Shown here one piece after another: positions 51,936-60,744 of a stretch of DNA of 64,000 nucleotides (the first letter of the stretch is position 1; each line of letters begins with the position of its first letter). A program made the translations under genes and the position numbers. This DNA is from Clostridium sp. chh4-2. GTDB lineage: Bacteria; Bacillota; Clostridia; Lachnospirales; Lachnospiraceae. The notes under the pieces were generated by a model. It had not been told where the DNA came from. It ran no database searches and was given only the letters and a program-made list of their open reading frames with translations. Location of the stretch: positions 62,001-126,000 of the forward strand of contig NZ_PKUU01000008.1 in NCBI RefSeq assembly GCF_002899675.1. The letters run 5' to 3'.

Positions 51936-52232
51936 ATGGCATTAACAAACGAGGATCTTCTTGCGATATCACAAATGCTGGACACGAAATTAGATGCAAA
52001 GCTAGAACCGTTAAAAGTTGACATTCATGAAATGAAAAATGATATCAGGTGCATAAAACTTGATATCGAAAATATCATTAAACCAGATATCAAACTTTTA
52101 GCTGAAAATTACGTACCTGCCGCTAAAAAATACGAAAAAGCGGTGCCACAGATTGAGGCCATGCAAGCCGATATTGAAATTATGAAAAAGGTAATTGCTG
52201 AGCATAGCGAAAAGTTACAAAGAATTTCATAA
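51936..52232 (+). CDS. Small coiled-coil protein of unknown function
   Basis: A 98-residue protein that is almost entirely helical: LTNEDLLAISQMLDTKLDAKLEPLKVD, then heptad-like repeats to the C-terminus (IEAMQADIEIMKKVIAEHSEKL). No membrane or enzyme motif. Similar short proteins beginning with TNEDLLAIS are frequent in Lachnospiraceae genomes, to my knowledge without assigned function. AAGGAG before the ATG at 51936 sets the start; upstream in-frame codons lack a site. A terminator follows. Confidence 0.75.
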   Translation: MALTNEDLLAISQMLDTKLDAKLEPLKVDIHEMKNDIRCIKLDIENIIKPDIKLLAENYVPAAKKYEKAVPQIEAMQADIEIMKKVIAEHSEKLQRIS

Positions 52233-52249
52233 TGCAGCCACATAAATGA

Positions 52250-52293
52250 GAGTGTAAATTCTAGTGAGTTATTAAGGGTTTACGCTCTTTTTT
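52250..52293 (+). terminator. Rho-independent terminator
   Basis: GAGTGTAAA pairs with TTTACGCTC (one G-T pair) and is followed by six T residues. Confidence 0.8.
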
Positions 52294-52470
52294 ATATCCG
52301 GCTATTTCTTGTTTGATTTTAGGGCATATATATATGAGAATAAGAATAAGCGAATTCAAGTTAAAATTATTTGAATAAACAAGTTTTACCAAGTATAATG
52401 ATCCGTTAATTAAAGAAATATTACATTCACTTCTATAATCCTAGTTAAAAATGAAATAAGAGGCCAAGAA

Positions 52471-52908
52471 ATGAAAAAAATAATACGGAAGGTCGGAAGA
52501 AAAATAAGTAAGTTATTTATTATGGCAGCAATCGATAAGCCCTTTTTTATTATTGCTATTACATTTTTGTGCATTGCATTAACTTTTCAAATATTGAATA
52601 AGACACAAGTCAATAAATATTATGAAACTACTGGTAAGATAGTGTTGGATGATATGAATAAGTATGTAATAAGACTTGATGGAGCAGATCCATATTCCGA
52701 CTATATTGAAGGTGATGAGGTATTGTGGTTTTATGATGATCAAAGCAAGAGATATAGGGGGATCGTACAGTATAGCGAATTTTATAATGAGTATGTTATA
52801 AACATTAATATAAATGACCTTCAAAATGATAGCTATAATAAAAGCAAAGTCAGGGTTGAACTATTAGGTGAATATATAAGTTTATTTGAAAGGCTTATAG
52901 AGGATTAG
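52471..52908 (+). CDS. Small membrane-anchored protein, module 1 (adaptor-like)
   Basis: A 145-residue protein. One membrane segment (about 20-45: PFFIIAITFLCIALTFQIL) follows a basic N-terminus, and the rest should be outside the cell and beta-rich (YYETTGKIVLDD..., YVINININD, SKVRVELLGEYISLF). Size, topology and position before two exporter half-transporters suggest a minimal membrane-fusion (HlyD-like) adaptor. That is inference; I recognise no named family. It is a distant relative of the product at 56942. First gene of module 1, four bases before the ABC gene. Confidence 0.7.
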   Translation: MKKIIRKVGRKISKLFIMAAIDKPFFIIAITFLCIALTFQILNKTQVNKYYETTGKIVLDDMNKYVIRLDGADPYSDYIEGDEVLWFYDDQSKRYRGIVQYSEFYNEYVINININDLQNDSYNKSKVRVELLGEYISLFERLIED

Positions 52909-52912
52909 CATT

Positions 52913-54643
52913 GTGAAAAATAAAATGACTTTAATCGATATATTTAAATATTATTCCAGACCTTATATGGGCCGTTTTTTTACTTTAGGGATTGCGATGG
53001 TTTTGCAATCCCTGGTTAAAGTTGCTTTGCCTATAATAAATGGTCTTGTTATTGATGAGATTATCTATCATCAAAATTTAAAGGTATTTTTTAGTTTAGC
53101 TAAGATACTTGGACTTGTTATAGTAGTAAGTATCTTATTAGAATTTATTATTACTTCAGGGTTTTGGTTTACGCAATTACGTTTTGCATTAGATATAAGA
53201 TTGGCTATTATGAAAAAAATATATTCCGCGTATGGGAGTTTCTTGTCTAAGATGAAATCAGGAGATGCAGTACATACAGTTAATGCAGACACTCCCCAAT
53301 ATATGAATGTTATTACGGATAATATAATAGAATCTTTTTGTTCAATTGCCAGTTGTATCTTTGTATTTGGATATGTCGGATATATTAGTAAAACTGCATT
53401 ATTTTTTATTCTTGTGTTAGTGCCTTTAACTGTATTTTTGTCTTACATTTTTGGTAAGATTTCCAGAAAATTGTCTTCTGAATTAAGAAATCAAGAAGGT
53501 AATTTTACAAGTTGGGTATTTGAAATAATAAAAGGGATACGTGATATTCAATTGTTGTCAGGAGAAACAGGTGTAATAAAAATATTTCAGCAACGCTATA
53601 AAACAATTATTAAATTGAACAAAAAAATTAATATGATGAATTTATTTTTGGAGCGGTCAAGCGCTGCTGTAGTTATAGCATCTGAATTTGCTTTCTACAT
53701 ATTGGGAGCCTATTTGGTTTATAGAGATGAAATAACGATTGGATCTTATATTACTATTAGATCTTTATTAGCAGTACTAAACGGGAATTTATCGCGCTTA
53801 TGTAATTTTTTTGTTTTATTACAGTCCAGAAGGGCGAGTTTAGAGCGCGTTCAGAATTATTTGAATTTGCCTTCGGAAAGTTCTGAACCGGCAGATAAAG
53901 ATTTTATAATAAGTAAGGGGGAAATAAATTTCCAAAATGTTTCATTTTCATATAATAAGAATCAACTTTTAAAGAATATCAATTTACAGATACCTCCAGG
54001 GAAAAAAGTAGCAATAGTTGGAAAAAATGGTGCGGGGAAGAGCACATTAGCTTATTTGTTATTACGATTTTACGAACCGTTGGAGGGTGAGATAACATTA
54101 GATCATATACCGATTAAAAATATTCCCTATAAAGAATTAAGACGATCTATTGGATTTGTTCAACAAGATGTTTTAATTTATAATGACAGTTTAAGATATA
54201 ATATTACTTTAGGTGAAAATTATACGGACTCAATGATTTGGGAAGTCTGCAGAAAAGCTGCTATTGATAAAGTTATTGATAGCTTGCCAATGGGATTAGA
54301 GACCGTAATAGGAAAAGATGGGTTTAACTTATCAGGAGGGCAGCGGCAGAGGATTGCAATTGCCAGAATAATACTGAGAAATCCTCCAATATTGATTCTG
54401 GACGAGGCAACTGCTTCATTGGACAGTGAATCATCGAATTTAGTACAACAAGCATGGTTATCATTGAGTGATAAAAAAACATCGATTATTATAGCACATA
54501 ACTTATCGTCTATTATTAACACTGATTATGTTGCAGTGTTAGAAAATGGTAAAATCATAGCATTTGACCAACATGCTGTCTTATTGGAGAACTGTCCATA
54601 CTACTATGATCTGTTTCATAATCAATATTGTAAAAATAGTTAG
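52913..54643 (+). CDS. ABC exporter half-transporter, module 1 subunit 1
   Basis: A 576-residue type IV ABC exporter half: six membrane segments (about 20-300), then an ATPase domain with Walker A GKNGAGKST, signature LSGGQRQRIAIAR, Walker B ILILDEAT and H-loop IIAHN. It probably pairs with the next product as a heterodimer. There is no N-terminal C39 peptidase, so it does not itself cleave a leader peptide. GTG start with AGAGG upstream. Strongly AT-rich codon use compared with genes outside 52-60.7 kb. Confidence 0.92.
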   Translation: MKNKMTLIDIFKYYSRPYMGRFFTLGIAMVLQSLVKVALPIINGLVIDEIIYHQNLKVFFSLAKILGLVIVVSILLEFIITSGFWFTQLRFALDIRLAIMKKIYSAYGSFLSKMKSGDAVHTVNADTPQYMNVITDNIIESFCSIASCIFVFGYVGYISKTALFFILVLVPLTVFLSYIFGKISRKLSSELRNQEGNFTSWVFEIIKGIRDIQLLSGETGVIKIFQQRYKTIIKLNKKINMMNLFLERSSAAVVIASEFAFYILGAYLVYRDEITIGSYITIRSLLAVLNGNLSRLCNFFVLLQSRRASLERVQNYLNLPSESSEPADKDFIISKGEINFQNVSFSYNKNQLLKNINLQIPPGKKVAIVGKNGAGKSTLAYLLLRFYEPLEGEITLDHIPIKNIPYKELRRSIGFVQQDVLIYNDSLRYNITLGENYTDSMIWEVCRKAAIDKVIDSLPMGLETVIGKDGFNLSGGQRQRIAIARIILRNPPILILDEATASLDSESSNLVQQAWLSLSDKKTSIIIAHNLSSIINTDYVAVLENGKIIAFDQHAVLLENCPYYYDLFHNQYCKNS

Positions 54644-54660
54644 AAGGGGCGGTCTTATAA

Positions 54661-56421
54661 TTGAATAATAATATCCTGATTAAAAAGTTAAAGCTAATAT
54701 CCAATTTTAAAGGTTATTTTATGCAAAAAAAATTACAAATACTTTTTTTGTTTGTATCTGAAATAATGTTAGTAGGTTACTTGTTTATAAATCCCCTATT
54801 TTATAAATACTATATAGATAAAGCTTTACTGGATAAAGAGATCAATTATTTAAAGTATGTAATTTGCGGACAATTACTTATATTTTTAATATATACACTT
54901 ATACTTTATTTGAACAAGAATATAAAATTTAATTTGATTAATTCTGTTTTATATAAAATTCGAAATGATATTTTTAATAGTTTTCTGAATTTTAAAGAGA
55001 GCCACTTTAATAAATACAGTGCAGGTGATTTAAAACAAATTATATTTGGCGATTTTGAGCTTATAGAAAAATTTATTTCAAAACAGATTATTGATTATAT
55101 AGTTTCGATATTTTTCATCTTTATTTTTGGAGTAGGGCTATTTAAAATAAGTATTCCATTAACTTTTGTTTGCTGTGCGATCATACCCCTGCCTTACATC
55201 GCAGGAATTATTATTGGAAAGATTAATTATAAAAGGGCTAAAAAGAAGCGGGAATTGTTTGGAGAGTATGAAAATTTTTTGCATTTTAGTTTACAGTCAT
55301 GGAAAGAAATAAAGTCGCTATCCCTGGAAAAACAACAACTTTATGTTTTTCTGGATTATAGACGAAAAATCGCTAAATATGATATACGCAGCGGTTATTG
55401 TGATTATATAAAAGAAATGGTGGATTTTATTAATGAATCTTTTTTAATAAAATTGTCTATTTACTTTTTTGGCGGATTACTGGTTATGAGAGGTGATTTT
55501 TCAATCGGCAGTTTATTGGTTTTTCTTAATTATTATACTATTTTCTATAGTAAAATAATTTTTATAAGTTCCAGCGACTATGAATTTCATAGTGATCTCC
55601 CCTCTTTTTCAAAAATAATAAATATCCTTTCAGATAAAAAAGAAGAGGAGATTCAAAATAGTTTCAACAATGGAGATATATCGTTCAATAATGTATCATT
55701 TCGATACTCTGCAACTTCCCAATTTATGCTGGATCATATTTCCTTCTCCATAAAACAAGGCGAAAAGGTTGCATTTGTTGGTAAAAGCGGAAGTGGAAAA
55801 TCAACAATTGTGAAACTCTTACTTAAGATACATAGTCCTTTAGAAGGCAGTATCTATATTAATGGAGAAAATATAGAGCATATAAATGATAAATTACTTA
55901 GAAAGAATATTAAATCAATTATGCAGGAAAGCATTTTGTTTAATATATCCATAAAGGAAAATCTTCTTTTGATTAAACCGGATGCTTCTGAAAATCAGAT
56001 AATAAATGCATGCAAAATGGTTCATTTAAATGATTTTATTGAACAGTTACCAGATAAATATAACACAATCATAGGTGAAAAAGGAGTCCAGTTATCTGGT
56101 GGCCAGAAGCAATGCCTTAATTTAGCACGATTATTACTAAGTATGCCTGAGATCATTGTTTTGGATGAGGCAATGTCAGCGTTAGATTCCAAGATGGCAG
56201 AAAATGTTCAAAAAGAAATAATGGATGCTGCAGAAAATAAAACAGTAATTATAATAACTCACAAACTAACATCAGTATTTAATTTGGACAAAATTTTCGT
56301 TATTGATGATGGGAAAATAGCAGCTATAGGCACACATAGGGAACTGCTGTCCGGCTGTGATGTTTACATAAAGCTATATAATGAACAAATATTAGACTAT
56401 AAAAATGTAGGCAATGAATAA
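54661..56421 (+). CDS. ABC exporter half-transporter, module 1 subunit 2
   Basis: A 586-residue half-transporter with Walker A GKSGSGKST, signature LSGGQKQCLNLAR, Walker B IIVLDEAM and the H-loop His in ITHK. TTG start 17 bases after the previous gene, with AAGGGGCGG upstream. All ATPase motifs are intact. The substrate of the exporter is unknown: no precursor peptide, modification enzyme or immunity gene is recognisable near it. Confidence 0.9.
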   Translation: MNNNILIKKLKLISNFKGYFMQKKLQILFLFVSEIMLVGYLFINPLFYKYYIDKALLDKEINYLKYVICGQLLIFLIYTLILYLNKNIKFNLINSVLYKIRNDIFNSFLNFKESHFNKYSAGDLKQIIFGDFELIEKFISKQIIDYIVSIFFIFIFGVGLFKISIPLTFVCCAIIPLPYIAGIIIGKINYKRAKKKRELFGEYENFLHFSLQSWKEIKSLSLEKQQLYVFLDYRRKIAKYDIRSGYCDYIKEMVDFINESFLIKLSIYFFGGLLVMRGDFSIGSLLVFLNYYTIFYSKIIFISSSDYEFHSDLPSFSKIINILSDKKEEEIQNSFNNGDISFNNVSFRYSATSQFMLDHISFSIKQGEKVAFVGKSGSGKSTIVKLLLKIHSPLEGSIYINGENIEHINDKLLRKNIKSIMQESILFNISIKENLLLIKPDASENQIINACKMVHLNDFIEQLPDKYNTIIGEKGVQLSGGQKQCLNLARLLLSMPEIIVLDEAMSALDSKMAENVQKEIMDAAENKTVIIITHKLTSVFNLDKIFVIDDGKIAAIGTHRELLSGCDVYIKLYNEQILDYKNVGNE

Positions 56422-56509
56422 CATATGGATTGAAAGTTATAAAGACAATAAAATCGATAGCGAAAAATTTGTTCATGCTATGATTGCTAATATTAAAGAC
56501 AGGACTTAA
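56414..56509 (+). CDS. Possible 31-residue peptide overlapping the ABC gene end
   Basis: A short frame begins at an ATG overlapping the last codons of the ABC gene by eight bases: MNNIWIESYKDNKIDSEKFV... ending KDRT. The overlap could give translational coupling. The peptide is charged, with no leader-like GG motif or hydrophobic core, and no homologue is recognised. It may equally be chance or a gene remnant. Confidence 0.25.
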   Translation: MNNIWIESYKDNKIDSEKFVHAMIANIKDRT

Positions 56510-56587
56510 TTGATGAAGGCAGGGATTATGCCTAAAGGCAGCGGAACGACATAAGAGTAATATAATTAAGTGAATAAAAAATGCTGA

Positions 56588-56646
56588 AAGGGGCTGTGAA
56601 AAACTTCCGTTTTTTAGGATGTTTTTTTACAGTCCCTTATTTTTTC
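56588..56646 (+). terminator. Terminator of module 1
   Basis: AAGGGGCTGTGAAAAAC pairs with GTTTTTTTACAGTCCCTT and is followed by six T residues, about 165 bases after the ABC stop. Confidence 0.8.
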
Positions 56647-56677
56647 ATAGGCCACAAATGAATCATCTGAGCAATAA
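56637..56677 (-). pseudogene. Remnant of a YfcC gene 3' end
   Basis: Read on the minus strand this gives IAQMIHLWPMKK and a stop, where the intact YfcC gene at 60745 ends IAQMIHLGPM and stop. The DNA is identical at 29 of 31 bases (CAT-GGCC-CAAATGAATCATCTGAGCAATAA). Homology stops abruptly on the upstream side. It lies downstream of module 1 just as the intact gene lies downstream of module 2. Confidence 0.75.
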
Positions 56678-56941
56678 TTGAAAAACAGTTAATATTTTTA
56701 ATTGTAAAATATTCTGAAAACATTTAAAAATTATAAATATTGACTATAAAAAATGCGCGTGATATTATTGTGCATATATTAAATGTTAAATATATATAGA
56801 AATACAACATATTTGTTAGATAACAATATGAATTATATAAAAATAAAAGGATATTTATCTTATAATTATAATAATACATAGAGTTTGCATTGCAGTACAA
56901 GGTGCAAGAACTGTTTTAAAAGCTTGGTATGGGGTTAATGT
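56678..56941. other. AT-rich spacer between the exporter modules
   Basis: Very AT-rich, with no frame supported by a ribosome site until the ATG at 56942. It presumably holds the module 2 promoter, but several TATAAT-like strings make a choice arbitrary. A frame ending GARTVLKAWYGVNV just before the next gene has no start codon. Confidence 0.45.
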
Positions 56942-57349
56942 ATGATGAAAGATAGGGGAAAGTTATTAAAAATTTTTCATAATGTGTTTCAAGTGCATCC
57001 ATTATATTTTTGGATTTTCTACGCTGTATTTTTTTTAATGGCGCTGATTTATTTGGACAATATCACAATCCCAGTATATAAATCTTACAGTGGAACGATA
57101 ACAAAAGACAGTGACTATGGTTTATTATTCGCATCGCAGGAAGCGATTGAAGAATCGTGTTCAGATTATGCGTATTTGTATGATAACAGTAATAATAAAC
57201 GCATTCGAGTTAAAATTGTTCAAATTAGCAATTTTAACTATTTATTAGAGATAAATAATGACAACTTAATATTGCACGATGAAGAAATACTATACTTAGA
57301 TGTGCCGATTAAAAAGACCTCTCTCTTAATGTCGCTTGGAAGGGGCTGA
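56942..57349 (+). CDS. Small membrane-anchored protein, module 2 (adaptor-like)
   Basis: A 135-residue protein with one membrane segment (about 19-42: PLYFWIFYAVFFLMALIYL) and an outside beta-rich domain (YSGTITKDSDYG, YLLEINND) ending KTSLLMSLGRG. The closing segment resembles the C-terminal tail of export membrane-fusion proteins, supporting an adaptor role. It corresponds in size, topology and position to the product at 52471 but shares little sequence. It ends four bases before the next start. Confidence 0.7.
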   Translation: MMKDRGKLLKIFHNVFQVHPLYFWIFYAVFFLMALIYLDNITIPVYKSYSGTITKDSDYGLLFASQEAIEESCSDYAYLYDNSNNKRIRVKIVQISNFNYLLEINNDNLILHDEEILYLDVPIKKTSLLMSLGRG

Positions 57350-57353
57350 AAAT

Positions 57354-58979
57354 ATGCCGAAATTTAAAATACCATTATTAAAGGATCATTGGAAACCAAT
57401 TGCGCATTATACTGTGGGCTGGTTTATTATCATGTTATTGGAATCGACAATACCTATTATTTTAGGAATTATGATAAATATGATCGTTTATTATAGAAAT
57501 TATGATGTGATTATTGAACTGGCTATGGCGTTTATTATAATTTTTTTGCTTATTAGCGTTCAATACTATTTTATATATACTCAGCATTCGTATCTATTAA
57601 GCAATTATGTATGGAATATAAAGTATGAATTGTTTAAACGAATTATTAATGCGGATAGAAAAGAGAGAAATAGTGTTGATATAGGGGATTGTATCAGTAC
57701 AATTCAAAAGGATTCAGTAGAGTGCGTGAATTATATCATACGCAATCATGTCCGCATTACTTTATTTTTAGTATTCGTATGTATTTACATATTTTATATA
57801 TTTAATATTAATATTATTCTTGGAATTATAACGTTGTTTTTGGCAGTATCAACATTAATTATCTCTCATTTTGTAGGGAAAAAGGTAAAATTATATTCCC
57901 AAAATGCTAGACAAGAAGAAAAAAAGTATACGGATTGGCTTTATGATCAATTACAAGGTGGTATGGATATTAAATTATTAAATGCTCAAACGTTTATATT
58001 GAGCCAAGATCAGTCCAGACAGAGCCAAATGATGTGTCAAATAAATTTAGTAAATATTTTAAAAAAGAAGTATCAGAAGATGATGGCTGTTCTTAACTTT
58101 TTATCCAGTAATGTTTTCTTATATTGCATTGCTGTCTTAGTAACAAAAAACAAAATTTTTATAGGTGATTTAATTGTTATTTTAGCGTTTTATTCCAAAA
58201 TCATATCAAATATGAATGCTATTCTTTCAAATAAGCTGGAAGCTATGCAGCGTACTGCAAATATTAATCAGTTAAACTATTTTTTATTATTAAAGCAGGA
58301 TGATATAAGAATGCGCACCGGTGTATTAAAAGTTAAAAAAGGTGAGCTGAGAATTGAAGATATTTGCTTTAACTATGAACAAGATCAGAAAACACTGTCT
58401 TACCGGTCAATTAATGTTCCGTCGGGGAAGTCGTGTGTAATAGTTGGAGCAAGCGGCTCTGGAAAGACTACATTGTTCAAGCTGATTCTGCAGCAATACC
58501 CGTTATTAAAGGGAAATATTTTCATAGATAATCAAAATCTCAGTAAATGCTCCGTTTCATCAATCTTTAATAATATAGGCTATGTTGCTCAAAAGCCTTT
58601 TATTATTAATGGTACAGTAAAAGATAATGTATGTTTTGGTAATACCGTGTTTAATGATCGTATGATATGCGATGTTTGTGAACAGGTCGGATTATTGAAA
58701 AATATTGCGTTACTGCCAAAAGGATTAAATACTATAATCGGACAAGATGGCGTTCAATTATCCATAGGGCAGCAGCAGTTAATTTGCATTGCCAGAGTAC
58801 TTTTAAAGAAAACTAATTTAATTTTTCTTGATGAACCCACAAATTCATTAGACACAGAAACCGGCAAACAAGTTTTAGACGTGATTTTTAAGGTTTTTAA
58901 GGGGAAAACTATTTTAATTATTTCTCACGATGAAAATATTATTAAATTATGCGATATAAAATATTATGTAAATAAATAG
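57354..58979 (+). CDS. ABC exporter half-transporter, module 2 subunit 1, altered signature motif
   Basis: A 541-residue half-transporter: six membrane segments, Walker A GASGSGKTT, Walker B LIFLDEPT and the H-loop His in ISHDE. The ABC signature is LSIGQQQL instead of LSGGQ, so one composite ATP site of the pair may be weak. GGAAGGGG selects the ATG at 57354; a start six codons earlier would overlap the preceding gene. AT-rich like the rest of the island. Confidence 0.9.
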   Translation: MPKFKIPLLKDHWKPIAHYTVGWFIIMLLESTIPIILGIMINMIVYYRNYDVIIELAMAFIIIFLLISVQYYFIYTQHSYLLSNYVWNIKYELFKRIINADRKERNSVDIGDCISTIQKDSVECVNYIIRNHVRITLFLVFVCIYIFYIFNINIILGIITLFLAVSTLIISHFVGKKVKLYSQNARQEEKKYTDWLYDQLQGGMDIKLLNAQTFILSQDQSRQSQMMCQINLVNILKKKYQKMMAVLNFLSSNVFLYCIAVLVTKNKIFIGDLIVILAFYSKIISNMNAILSNKLEAMQRTANINQLNYFLLLKQDDIRMRTGVLKVKKGELRIEDICFNYEQDQKTLSYRSINVPSGKSCVIVGASGSGKTTLFKLILQQYPLLKGNIFIDNQNLSKCSVSSIFNNIGYVAQKPFIINGTVKDNVCFGNTVFNDRMICDVCEQVGLLKNIALLPKGLNTIIGQDGVQLSIGQQQLICIARVLLKKTNLIFLDEPTNSLDTETGKQVLDVIFKVFKGKTILIISHDENIIKLCDIKYYVNK

Positions 58980-58998
58980 TATAGAATGGGATGAGGTT

Positions 58999-60645
58999 AT
59001 GTTAAAAAACGTATTTAATACAACTAAGAATATTATGACTTTATTTTCATTCAAGAAAAAATTATGGCTGTTTTTGTTCGTCAGTGTATTTTTGGCGTTG
59101 ATATCACAGATATGCTTGATAATTAATTCTTATATTTACCGCTATTTTATCGACATAGTAATTATTGAGCAAAAAAAGGAATATTTAATAATCACTTTAA
59201 TGGGTTATAGCATTTTATTTATAATTTCAAATATTATGGATTATGCTGCTTATAAACGTAATATTAAAATATCATCCCAAGCGGTTCAGAAAACGCGTAA
59301 TACAATATTAGGCAAATATCTTCATTTTGATATTACTGATGAATATGTGGAGTTTCGCAAAATTTTAATTGATGAACTGCCTTTGATCTATGAATTTATT
59401 GATAAAGTTTTAATGGTGTTTTGCGTAAATTCTTTAGCTGTGATTATTTGTTTTGCAGCAATGATAAATTATAACTTAATCCTTACTTTGGTATGTATGG
59501 TGACAATTCCGATCACATATTATCTTAACCAAGTAGTTTTAAAAGGGGAAAGTGATGCAAATAAAATAATTCGGGATAATGATAAAGATACAGAGAAGTT
59601 TTTAGCAAATATAATTGAAAATAGTGATCAAGTTAAAATATTAGATTATGAACTTAAAAATACGAAAGAAATATTTGATATTTATAAAGAGAAGAATTTA
59701 TGGCTGCAGCTAAAATATGCTGTTTATAATATAACACGATTTAGAGTAATGCCTTTAATAAAAAATGAATTAATTATGCAGCTTTTGGTATATATTGTTG
59801 GCGGTATTCTGATTATGGCTGACCAGATAGCGCTTGGAACTTTACTGGGGTTTACAGTACTATTTAATTTGTTTCAGAAAAATTTAAATCTTGTATTTCA
59901 GGCATGTATGGATATACAGGCCAATGCGGTTCATTATTCTGCTATTATAGATAACTATAATAGCAGTGATAATTCACAAGACGGAATAGTTGTTGAAAAG
60001 ATAGATTCGATAAAATTTAAGAAATTTGAACTTTATATTGACGATAAGAGGTTATTTAAGGAGTTAAATTACAATATATGCAACGGAGATCATGTCTTTA
60101 TAACGGGAAGAAGCGGGATTGGAAAAAGCACGTTACTTAAATGTATTCTTGGACTACATAAACAGTTTGATGGTGATTTATTAATAAATCAGAATAGTAT
60201 ATCGGATATTAAACAATCCTGTATATATGAAAAAATTGGTGTGGTGCTTCAGACTAGCCGATTGTTTGCTGGAACTATTAAAGAAAATCTGCTTTATGCA
60301 AAGAATGATGCTACTCTTAAAGACATGGATAATGCGTGCAAGAGGGCGGGGTTATTTGAATATATAAAGAGCAGTAAAGAGGGTTATGATACGTTTGTAG
60401 GGATAAATGGATCGTTGATGTCTGGGGGCCAGCGCCAAAGATTATTGCTTGCAAGGGTATTTATTAATGATTATGATATAGTTTTGCTTGATGAACCTGT
60501 AAATGCCTTAGATAGAGATATGAGACAAGAGGTGCTTGATAACTTAATGGAGTATGCAAATGAAAAATCAATAATTATTGTTTCTCATGACATATTTGAT
60601 TGCTACTATGATTTTATATTTTGTGACCTATCACAATTTATTTAG
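58999..60645 (+). CDS. ABC exporter half-transporter, module 2 subunit 2
   Basis: A 548-residue half-transporter with Walker A GRSGIGKST, signature MSGGQRQRLLLAR, Walker B IVLLDEPV and the H-loop His in VSHD. It starts 19 bases after its partner with GATGAGG upstream. Module 2 is not a recent copy of module 1: the proteins are alike in layout but clearly diverged. Exported substrate unknown. Confidence 0.9.
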   Translation: MLKNVFNTTKNIMTLFSFKKKLWLFLFVSVFLALISQICLIINSYIYRYFIDIVIIEQKKEYLIITLMGYSILFIISNIMDYAAYKRNIKISSQAVQKTRNTILGKYLHFDITDEYVEFRKILIDELPLIYEFIDKVLMVFCVNSLAVIICFAAMINYNLILTLVCMVTIPITYYLNQVVLKGESDANKIIRDNDKDTEKFLANIIENSDQVKILDYELKNTKEIFDIYKEKNLWLQLKYAVYNITRFRVMPLIKNELIMQLLVYIVGGILIMADQIALGTLLGFTVLFNLFQKNLNLVFQACMDIQANAVHYSAIIDNYNSSDNSQDGIVVEKIDSIKFKKFELYIDDKRLFKELNYNICNGDHVFITGRSGIGKSTLLKCILGLHKQFDGDLLINQNSISDIKQSCIYEKIGVVLQTSRLFAGTIKENLLYAKNDATLKDMDNACKRAGLFEYIKSSKEGYDTFVGINGSLMSGGQRQRLLLARVFINDYDIVLLDEPVNALDRDMRQEVLDNLMEYANEKSIIIVSHDIFDCYYDFIFCDLSQFI

Positions 60646-60673
60646 AGAGAGGGGACGTGCAGAAGAGATGGAT

Positions 60674-60714
60674 GGGGAAGCTGATGTGGATCGTCCACTC
60701 CAACTTCCCCTTTT
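60674..60714 (+). terminator. Terminator of module 2
   Basis: GGGGAAG and CTTCCCC pair with an inner TGGA/TCCA stem and are followed by TTTT. Confidence 0.75.
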
Positions 60715-60744
60715 CAAGTGTATTTTACTTAATTGAAATTTTTT

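Noticed and set aside
56845..56945. A frame ending GARTVLKAWYGVNV just before module 2, reminiscent of a small bacteriocin C-terminus
   Set aside because: The frame has no ATG, GTG or TTG start after the preceding stop, no leader and no ribosome site. The YGNGV motif of class IIa bacteriocins is not present.
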